64,000 nucleotides of DNA from Neckera pumila. Taxonomy: Eukaryota; Streptophyta; Bryopsida; Hypnales; Neckeraceae. The notes beneath the pieces are model-generated. The model did not search any database, had not been told where the DNA came from, and saw only the letters and a list, made by a program, of their open reading frames with translations. The stretch lies in NCBI GenBank assembly GCA_963969595.1, contig OZ018409.1:12352520-12416519 (forward strand), in the 5' to 3' direction. This document shows positions 45,870 through 55,417 of this stretch, piece after piece (position 1 is the stretch's first letter; every line of letters starts with the position of its first letter). The translations under genes were made by a program, and so were the position numbers.

Positions 45870-48800
45870 CTAATGCGAGGATTGGCCATGAAAGGCCGGG
45901 AAGAGTTTCCTGCTCAACTTTGCGCACAGTCTGCCTACAGACACACATTTGCTGGAGCTCTTGCCTCCCAGTTGCTGCCTCTCAGCTTTGCGGGGCCTGG
46001 TTTCTTCTTCCTTCTTGTCCAACGAAGCTTGATCGGAAATTCTCTGAGTATCCTTCTGCAAAGGCTTGTCTCCCCTTGTAGCACTCGTAACACTCGTAGA
46101 ACTTGCAGCATTTAACATCGCAGGGACGTTTCCCTTTCTTGCCATCAGAGCTTTCTTCCGGGCTTTCTCTTTAAGCCGGGCTGCCTGTTTCGATTTCATT
46201 TCCATGTCCTCCGTCCTCTCTTTGCGACCGCATGCGTCGCAGCACTGACGAACAGCGCTCGTCCTAATGTGGTCGAAAGACGCCCGGGCACTTGCCTTCA
46301 GTTCCGTTGCACTTGCTGGCGGTCCCCCCCGTCCATCACTTGGCGATGCCTCGACAAAATTATAATCAGATACCAAGTAACTACAATCCATGTCATCTAC
46401 TGGCTGTGCCCCGACAATCCTATGTCACCTCTGTCTTTTCGTCGCAGGTCACGTATTGGCGGTGAAAAACGTTAAATCGTGCCATCCTTTGTGGGCCCAG
46501 CAGGGTAAATTTGGGTTTCACGAGGGTAAAAGTAAATAAAGGCCCCCTATATTTGAGCCGTGTCTAGGGATACTTACTAGCCCCCTAGCTAATTTGGGAA
46601 CTCTGATTGCAAATATGAACTCAGATTTTGAAAATAAATAAGCTTGTGGCAATTAAAAAATTTCATCCCTTTCCCCGGGGTAAATTTGGCCCGCAGGGCC
46701 CAGAAAGGATTGGCCCAGAAAGGATGGCACGATTTAACGTCCTGCATTGGCGGTGCCTTCGGCGCAAAGCCGCCAATCGGTCCTTCACCCCTCTCTGAGT
46801 TCAATGGCAGTTGAGATGGAAACTGTAATCCATAAAAGTTGCTTTCCCTTGCACTCGACGCATGTGCGGTCTCAAAATAATCATCCCGTACATGATCTTG
46901 CAGTGGCTCTTTCGGCTGGGTTGCAAGTTCGCCTGACTCCAGGCACAAATAGAAGGACTCCGTCAATTCTGATTCTGTCTCGGGTTGCTCAATCTGTATG
47001 CAATGTGTACATAGTAAGCACAAACAAGGACTTGAGAAACTCAAGAATGCCTAGCCTGCAGAGGGGTGAATTAACCCCTAAATGCCGGAGACACCAAATT
47101 TTGGTGTCTTTGAAGTTAAATAAAACCTAACCAAGTTGCTATTTTTAGTAGTTTATATTTTTTCAAGAAATTCTTCTTGAAGTCTAATTTCAGCATCAAA
47201 AATCAGATTTTCAAAATGATTGATTATGATTTTTCTATTCAAGATTTTGTGCAAGGGTGTCCATTGCAATCTTGACTTTTTGTAGTGTTGCGGGCTCTCG
47301 AAAATGAGCCTCAAAATGCATTAGATCTTGGAGAAAAAATTACATTAGAAATCTATTTACAAAAATTGTAGAATACATTTAGAGAAGCCATAAATTTATT
47401 TGGGGTTATGCATGTTAGTCCATTTAACCTCAAATTTAGTTGGTGACCAACTTTTTAAATTTGACTTGTGAAAAAGGATTGAAAGACTTCAAATCACTTT
47501 TGCAGTTTTAAACACCCCCATGATCAAATATTATAATCTTTCCATTTCCATCCATAAGTGATATTGTTGTGTTTTCATTTCCTATGTGATCGCTAACATG
47601 TCTAGTTATAATTTGTACATTTAAAAAAACTTGATACAACTTATCAAAAAGTTGGCTTTTTGTTCAATTTAGAGCAAATTCCTATCAGCTCAAAGAAGGC
47701 CTTGGACATTTAGGAGTTAACTATAAATTTTTGTTTCATCATTTACTTATCCTCTGTAAAGCAGTGTCTATGTTACCTCTGTCGAAGTTTCCAGTGGCAT
47801 GGCATCAACCAAACCCCACAAGTCATCTTGCTGTGGTTCCTTCAGCTGGACTCCATTTTCTTCTAAAAAAGTGTTCGGTAGCAGGTTGGCTGATTCCAAT
47901 GTCTGAAAGAAAATGAAACATGACAAACAATGAGAAGCTAAAAGGTAGTTACGACCAGGACTGGAATGCGAAGATTCGAAACGAAATTATGCACAACACA
48001 GCAAGTAGCGAACACGAATGCAGATGGAAATAGGTCAGAAGCCAACACAGATCGTGCCTCTAGAATTGATATAGTGTACCTGTGGGTCTTGAGAAATCTC
48101 GTGAGAAACCTGTCCATGCTGCCGCAGTTGCGTCGCCTCAAGCCCTAAACCATCATTTGCATTCTTAAGCCTTGGAACTTCTTCCTCAGGGCCCCGCTTG
48201 TTGGCCTCTAAACTTGGACTAGAAGAGACTTGTGCATAAGTAATGGTCGACTCGGGGTTCGATTGTTCATGGTAAGTGACCTAATCACAAGCGGAAAACA
48301 TATTATTACAAATTAAGGCAGAAGAAAAGAACACCTGCGTTTGTTCAGATGTCGAAAACAAAGGGACCCCATGCATATCCTTATCAACATTCCACAGGAG
48401 AGAATTGAATTAAGTTCATATTCTCAACAGAAATGAACAGCTAGCTTCCCCAGATGGTGAATAATTCATCCAAGTGGAAGAGTCTAATTTGTAGAAAAGT
48501 AAAGAGGAATGAAACGCACAGATTTACTGGGTGATGACGAACAGAGAATATCTCTATTTGGAGGGCGTTCTGGAAGTTCGACAGAATGGGAACCAGGATT
48601 TGATCCCTTACTCCGCTTCGGAAGCATCAGACCACGATCACATCTTTCTTTCCTTTTGCGTTGGCTACAAACTTGTTCCACAATGTCGTACCAATCCAGG
48701 TGATATGCGGTGTCCAATTTCATAGAAGCCAACTCACCTTCATCAAGTTCCCGATGATCTTGCGCCCCAGTCACGACACAATAATCTTCAATATGGTTGT

Positions 48801-49071
48801 AAACCTTCACAAGGGTGTCCCACCTCCTTCGACATTGAGCACCTGTTCTGATTTGACCAGGGAATCTGCTGGAAAGGCTCTGCGCAGTTCGTTCCCACAC
48901 CAGTCGACCGTCCTCTTCGTTAAGAGAGGCCTCCCTTTTCAGCTCTGCCAGTGCCATTGTATGTGCATGATTCCAGTTTGAGCCTCTGACTCTCTTAGTA
49001 CGCTTTTCCATCCTTCCTGCACTGGATTGTTTTTCAGTATTGTTAAACTCCAAATTTAACTTATGGACCAT
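45870..49071 (-). CDS. Trihelix (Myb/SANT-like) DNA-binding protein, exon structure partly resolved
   Basis: The first exon starts at 49071 and carries the domain. A basic entry (MEKRTKRVRGSNWNHAHTM) is followed by WERTAQSLSSRF, the typical RTGAQCRRRWDTLVKVYNHI block and a third tryptophan in DWYDIV, the three-helix layout of plant trihelix factors; a basic nuclear-signal-like stretch (CSQRKRKERC) follows. Good GT-AG exons further on are 48280-48080 (67 codons), 47902-47777 (42 codons) and a third starting at 46993; all three are phase 0 at their visible edges. How the first exon joins 48280 is not clear (a small exon ending at 48335 is possible). The exon from 46993 is interrupted by a MITE at 46465-46745. 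Downstream, 46391-45870 is an open lysine-rich frame (KQAARLKEKARKKALMARK) that could be the last exon. The gene may be functional with a changed C-terminus or be decaying. Likely a nuclear transcription factor. Confidence 0.65.
46335..46475 (-). repeat. Degenerate 60-bp tandem repeat in a possible coding exon
   Basis: TTGGCGATGCCTCGAC (46340-46355), TGGCTGTGCCCCGAC (46401-46415) and TTGGCGGTG (from 46456, continuing after the MITE as CCTTCGGC) are spaced about 60 and 56 bp apart. The 60-bp step keeps the frame; the 56-bp step does not. Confidence 0.5.
46465..46745. mobile_element. MITE with 10-bp target duplication (Mutator-like) in the trihelix gene
   Basis: The ends ACGTTAAATCGTGCCATCC are inverted repeats (46469 onward and up to 46740). 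The 10-bp direct repeat ATTGGCGGTG flanks at 46455-46464 and 46746-46755. Removing the element and one repeat restores the third unit of the local tandem repeat. 281 bp. A 9-11 bp duplication is typical of Mutator-like elements. Confidence 0.82.
47075..47716. mobile_element. TTAA-flanked short transposon (L subfamily) in an intron
   Basis: Starts CCCCTAAATGCCGGAGACACC after TTAA (47071-47074) and ends GGACATTTAGGAG before TTAA (47717-47720); 642 bp. Interior unlike the other subfamilies apart from its ends, with ACACCAAATTTTGGTGT palindrome near the left end. It fills most of the intron between the exons ending at 47777 and starting at 46993. Confidence 0.8.
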
Positions 49072-49969
49072 GAAGATTTTAACCCTAAACTAATCGATGG
49101 TTCTCTGCGGAGAGCTATTGTTGCTGGAATTATGAACTTGAAATTGACGAGGAAATTCTCTTGAGGACCCCTGAGAGACTTCACAAGGACATGGCCAGCA
49201 GTACAAGCACTATAACTGATTCACTTCCAGAAGTGAATCAAAGTAATTGCAACCTACAATTCACTTCCAACGCTCCAGACAGTTTATGTCTCACAACAAA
49301 GCACCGAACGGCGAACAAGCCTTGGGACTCCACAGGGTGCCAGGGAAGCCATGACCAGGTATGCAAAACCACAGGGTGCCAGGTATGCAAAATCGAATGC
49401 ATACATTACCCAGGAATCACAATGTTAAGTGCACTTACGTACGTTCCATACAACTTTCTAAACAAGCGTTTCGAAGGGACAGTGTACATACCAACCAGGA
49501 GTGATTGCGAATTTCGATTCTGCCTGTCGGTGCTAATGGGCTAACGGTAATTTCGCGGGCGCTCAGTGTTCCTGCAATACAATATGTTTCAACCACTCGA
49601 AAATTTCAAGGTCCTTTCTACCGACAACTTCTGACGTGCTACTGACGTACAATCGTGAAATTGTAGACTTAACACAGAAGTACAACGAAGTATATGAAAG
49701 AACCCAATCTACAGTAGACATCGAGGAGGCAAATGATCTCCTTGATCGATCGAAAGCGGAGGTCTTCAGCTTAGACTAGAGGATGAATCAACCTTTCAAA
49801 CATGGCAGAGCATTTCAGAGCATTTCAAAATAGAATGCTCTCAATCTACCCTGCACACAACACTAGAGTGACGTGAGGAGAACAAGTAAAGCGCTCCGTC
49901 AGCTGAAGTGGGATGAACCTGAAACGGTTTCAGGGCGTCCCTTTTTCTTACCAGCAAATTTGGTGTCGG

Positions 49970-50165
49970 AATTTGGTAACGGAGGAGGTTCGGCACTCAC
50001 ACACGCCCGCCATGGCAGGAGTCGCGATGAACTTCCGAAGTGAAGAGGGTCGGTAACGGAGGAGGTTCGGGTACCTAGAGGGGTCCATGAGGATCGGTAA
50101 CGGAGAATGTTCGATACAAAGACGGAACCAACAGGTTTCGGTAACGGAGGAGGTTCGGCATCTTG
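49970..50165. repeat. Minisatellite-like GGTAACGGAGGAGGTTCGG repeats, copy 2
   Basis: At least four imperfect copies of GGTAACGGAGGAGGTTCGG about 0.9-1.1 kb upstream of the trihelix start codon. It is the counterpart of 31455-31620. Confidence 0.7.
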
Positions 50166-50243
50166 CCGGACCTGAGAGAATTTTTCTGTGTTGCTCTCGT
50201 GTCTGCACAGACTCTTACTATCGGAGGCCTGTTGACCTTGGTA

Positions 50244-50667
50244 AGGTAGAAGCACCCAATTTGGACACTTATTCAAGATCTTGAACTTGAAGGTAGATAC
50301 AAAATAAAATGATATACGCGTGTTAGGAAATGGTTTAGAAAACCAACAAAACTGGTTTTATACTTTTCCGAGCTTGTATGAATATAATATGAGTTTTTGA
50401 AAACAATTCCCTAGATACACCTAGTGTAGACACTAGACTAACACCAAAGTGGGTACACAAACACCCAAATAGACACACTTTAATTTTGGATCGTGCGTAG
50501 GTGATTGGTCAACGCAAGAACCTCCATCATGATAGTGACAACTTCTTGGAACTGCACTTGTCTACTTTGGAACCCTACATGTCTTCTTTGGATTCACTTG
50601 CACGTGGATTTAGGTTGTTTTGTAGGTGTCCCTAAAAGACTTATGTCCAAATTGGGTGCTTCTACTT
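50244..50667. mobile_element. TA-MITE, AGGTA family
   Basis: Left end AGGTAGAAGCACCCAATTTG, right end in reverse AAGTAGAAGCACCCAATTTG; TA flanks at 50242-50243 and 50668-50669. 424 bp. Confidence 0.85.
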
Positions 50668-52524
50668 TAGAACCGCTTTGTTAGAACGTGCAATCTCCAT
50701 GGTCAAATTCCATTTTTTAAAATGAGGTTATTAGTAACTTGAAGAAAAATCCAAGAAAAGTTGTTTTGTAATTTTATGAGATGTGGGAAATATTTTGTAA
50801 ATTTTCAAAGTTGACGTAAAGAATCTATGCATGCCACTAGACTCCCTTCAAAGCACAACATTTTTAAACCATAACATTTTTGAATATGGAGGATTAATTC
50901 TTTTCACAATGATCAACAATTTATGGGCAAGTTTAAATTGAAGTTTTTCTATAGGAAAAGCAAGGGGGCCTTTGCTATGAAGTTTAAAGTTATTATGACT
51001 CTTGTGAGTTGCTTCAAAAATCTCTTTGATTTTGATTGGTTCCTATTGAAAACCTGAGGAGGAATTGGTGGATAAGTCACACTTTTCCAACCTTGTTCCA
51101 ACTCATTCCAAGCTTGCTTTGGGTAGTGCCAAATAAAAAGTGTTAGCGATAGAGGCTCCCACCATAATTTTCAAGTGAGTATAAGGTAGTGAAGTATGTA
51201 GTTCAACCCTTACAGTCTTTTGTGATTTGAGGTTTAAGCCTTCAAAAGGACCCTCTTTGAAAAATTGAAGAATAAAAATAAATTGATGAATTTTTTTATT
51301 TTTTTGACTATTACCTTCTTCCTATTTTCTTGTAAATTACATTTTGCAAACTTTCAAGCTCCAATTATGCATGCATGAGATAAATAGGGGTCAAAGATGG
51401 TGCAAATTATTTTTTTTGACATTTTTTTGGGATAAGGGGTGATTCAAATTGTCATTTTATTCCATTCCAAACGATTGTATAATTTGAAATTCTTGAAGGA
51501 AACCAAGTTGGCTTTAGGTGAGTTCACTTTTGGTAAGACTTCATGCTTGTAGCATCATATAGAAAATCATAAATGGCAAGTGGTGCAAAATAGGGATTAA
51601 TACATATGGGATACATGAAAATGGTGTTAGAAAATCTATAATGTTTGCACACAAAGCACAAGTTGAAAACTACAATCCCTTACAAATTGACAATCATCAA
51701 AAAATGGTTATAAAACTCTATAAACATAATTATGTCTTTGAAAGTCCAGAATAACTTCCAAAAACATGGATCCTAGACTCCTTTGAATCAATGTAGAGGT
51801 CTCAAGGATGAAACTTTGGCTATGGATTTGATGTTCATCTATAGCTCTTCAATTGCTAACTACTGAAGGAATGGTCGCAAGACTTTGACAAGAGGATGTA
51901 GGTTGGATGGTAGAGAGATTGAAAGTACCCGCCAGGATTGGAATTAATCTTGGAATGTCTGCATAGACTAGTATCATCCTTTGAATGATTGAAAATTGAG
52001 CTATTAAGCTATCGGATGGATTAGAAGCCTTTTTCATCCATTTTCATCACAATTCAAGGGAGAGTGTGTGCACATTGCTAGAGCTTTATAAACATGCCTA
52101 GAAGAGTTACATTTGAGTCAAAGTGCTGAAAAGGTATAAAAATGGTGGCCACAATGACAAAGGATCTTAGGCATAGTTCTAGTAGGCATACAAATTTTTA
52201 ACTTAGGAATGTGAAAATCACTAGTTAAATATCCTTGTGAAATAAATAGTGAATGAATAGCAACTTGGTTGTCTATTTTATTGCCTTTGTTGCAAGGGCT
52301 GCTTTATGTCATGATTGCTTCTAATTGAAAACATAGTGATATATGTGTGCACATCAATAAAAAATTTATTAACCAATTCAAGCCTCTATACAAACGTTGT
52401 CCACTAAGATACCTTGCAATCGATTTGATATATAATAAAAATTGTGTTGTCATTTTGTCAAATTCACATTCTCTCTTACTACCAACTATCTTTTCACCTT
52501 TTAATTGACATTCTCAGCAAACCA

Positions 52525-55417
52525 TTAGAGACAAGACAAGGCCTCTAAAAGACTCCTCCACAACCCTCCGAGGACCCCATTGATTACATTTATTCAAAGC
52601 TTCCCACGTATATATAACTCTAGAAAACCAATTTCAATTTTTTGTTTTTGAAAAAAAGTGATTTTTTCCGCTTAAGCATTAGATTTTTCCTTGTACCCAT
52701 TTATCTTGTGTTATAATGTCAAATCCTTGGCAGTGGCTCAAAATCCAAGTACAAAGTGTTAAAAAATCAGGATTAAGGTACTACAATGCTTTTTTAACCC
52801 TAATTATCTAACACTATATTTAGATGCACCTTGCACTCAAATCAAATTGTGCAAGAAATAAAAGGTCCAAAAATAAGTCACTAACCATCTACCACCAAAT
52901 TTTTTTTTAATGGCAATGTAAAAGACTTACTTCATTGACATTTGTTGAATATGAAGGGTGAAGAGGTTGCTTTTATATAAAAATCAATTGTTCACCATGA
53001 ATCTACAAAAGCTATGGGATAACTTGAAGATAGTTTAATTGTCAAACGAATGAAGATACATATCCCACATGGATTATTAGCCCTACCACTACCCTACTTG
53101 CATAAAGAACTCTTTGTTTCATTTTGTAATTCACAAAATTAAGTAATTCGCTATTAAAGCTACTTAATTTGGAGTTATTGGATTTCATTGGACCTAATTT
53201 GTTTGAATTGTCAATTGAACACTGTGCTATATTGTGGTTATTATATGGAGTATTTTTGCAAAAGTCAGACCAATTGACAATGCAATGTGGACCCTTTTGA
53301 TAGGTTCCCTATCCATGGTTTAATACCTTAGTTTGTCACTCTAAAGCGACTCTTTGGATGCTTCAGATTCCCTATAATACTGTTTTCATGCAATTAGAAG
53401 GTGAAAGGGCAATTGGCATAAGAAATTAATGGAAAGTAGTTTGTTAAGAATGTGAAAACTTGTTGTTTGTTTTTGAAAAGGAAGCTATTGATTAGGCAAA
53501 AGGAGTGAACAAGTGACAATTTATAGTGTGAAATTAGGTGGGTTTGATTGCTTTTACATTGCAAAGTAGTTTTGTAATTTTTAGCAGTTATGAGAATTGC
53601 TGAATTTGTAGTTTTGGGAAGTTTATAAATTGGACAAATACGTTGAGAAAGTACCAACAATGATTTTTGTTGAATTGTTGAATTCTAGAGTGGGAAATAT
53701 TGAGGTAAATTCCAATTTTGATTTTTTAGGATTTTTCACGAAGCTTAAAATTGTTCTTGTTGATATTAAAACTGCATGTGATGGAAAATCTCAGTCCCTC
53801 AAAACAACTGGGATTGCTAATTTTTTACTTGAAGGTATACACAATAATGTACAATTAGGAATTGGACCTATTTTTAGATTCTATATGCCATAACAAATAT
53901 GGCAGTGGCAATTTTTCTAAAAACTACATTTTCTTCTTAATTCATGCCCTAGAATAACAAGTGATGAAGATTTTTTTGCATTTGCACACCAAAAGACTTT
54001 CAACTAGTTAGAAGTTAAAACAATGAGTTGTATATGAAATAAATAAGAGCCCTACCATTAAACAAATTGACCAACCTTTTGAATTTGACAATGTTTTGTT
54101 GTTCTGTTAGAGATGCTTTAGCCTCAAGCTATGAACCCCTATAGGACTAAGGAACCAATTTTGGGATTTGAAAAATCCTTGGACAAGACACCACATACTC
54201 AAAAAATAGTTATAAATTTTGATAAAAAAGAGTGAGCATAAGCATGTTGATGTCTGTAGATTTGACATAAGATTCTTGAAAATTCTATTCATGATGAATA
54301 TAACAATATTATGTTTATTATTGTCATCCAAATTGAAGGCTTGTCTTAAAATTGTTCACCTTCACAATTAGTACATGTAGACTACCAACCACTTAGGCTC
54401 TATTATTCTAGGTTACTTGAACAAAAGCAAAAATATGAAAAGGGGCTATTGATAGTACGTAAGGTTGGAGTTTGTAAATTTCAAAGAACAAATGAAAGGT
54501 AAACCCTACAAATTTTAGCCTAGGCATGTTGTATACAAAAAAAATGAAATGTTTTCCTGTTACAAGAAAAACACATAAAATAAAATCTACTTATTAATTA
54601 GAAAAGAACCTTTGTCTTTAACACTTTATCATTGGTTTATCATAATGGCAATTCTAACTTTATACAAGGTTAGAAATTTTGCAATTTAATTGTAGATGTT
54701 CATATAACGCAAGGCATAATGGAACTCAAGTTATTTAGAATTGTATTAGAGACCTTATATGCACTTATCTTTGTGCAATAATAGTAGTAATCATATGAGT
54801 ATTTCTGGTATATATGTAGACAAAAATGAAGGCTAGAATGTTGCTATCTCTAGTTTGAAATTTATATTTACCAATAATGCAAAGATTTCCAATTTCCATT
54901 ACCCTCACCAATCACATCACATAGAACACCAAATTCATTATATTTGCACTTGGCTAAGTGCACTAATTATGCAACCAACTAAGTGCATTTTTTTTGTTTT
55001 CAAAAATGTGGTATACCAATATCACAAGCAATTCAAAACTTTTCTCTTTGCCAATTGTACAACGTGAATCTTCCATTTCTATTGCATATAGTACATTTAT
55101 GTATAGTGTGATTAGAGATGCACTTGATAATTGTGTACATTTGTTAGTTTCTAAATACATAATCCTTCAGAAGCTCACTTCCTAATACAAACAATGCAAT
55201 TATTGTTCCTTGTTCTTTTCATTTACTTCCAGCCATTCACATAATATTAAAAGAAATTTGAACTTAGTTTGAAAATAGCACACCATCAATTTCGTATTAG
55301 TCAAGTGCAAAAGTAGAATAAAGTAGTCATCACATACTAAGACCTAACTTTGTTGCCGTTACACTCAAAATATTACTATCCGCTAAGGTCATTCTCCATA
55401 TAAAATCTATCACTCTA
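52525..55417. other. AT-rich intergenic DNA
   Basis: Near 52580-52670 a fragment resembles the interior of the C/D-type TTAA elements. A possible decayed end (GAACCCCTATAGGACTAAGG) lies at 54128. The open frame 53630-53890 is lysine/asparagine-rich but shows no domain. No gene supported. Confidence 0.45.

Larger units (their letters stand above)
48398..52524. repeat. Segmental duplicate of 29479-36124 (less invaded copy)
   Basis: Same order and orientation as the other block. It includes the trihelix first exon, the upstream minisatellite, and AT-rich DNA, with only one insertion in common position (50244-50667). No further gene is seen in 50670-52524. Confidence 0.88.

Noticed and set aside
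45654..46115. 153-codon + strand frame with hydrophobic parts
   Set aside because: Antisense to the lysine-rich frame of the trihelix locus, with no recognisable family.
54128..54180. Possible TTAA element end (GAACCCCTATAGGACTAAGG)
   Set aside because: No TTAA next to it and no partner end found.
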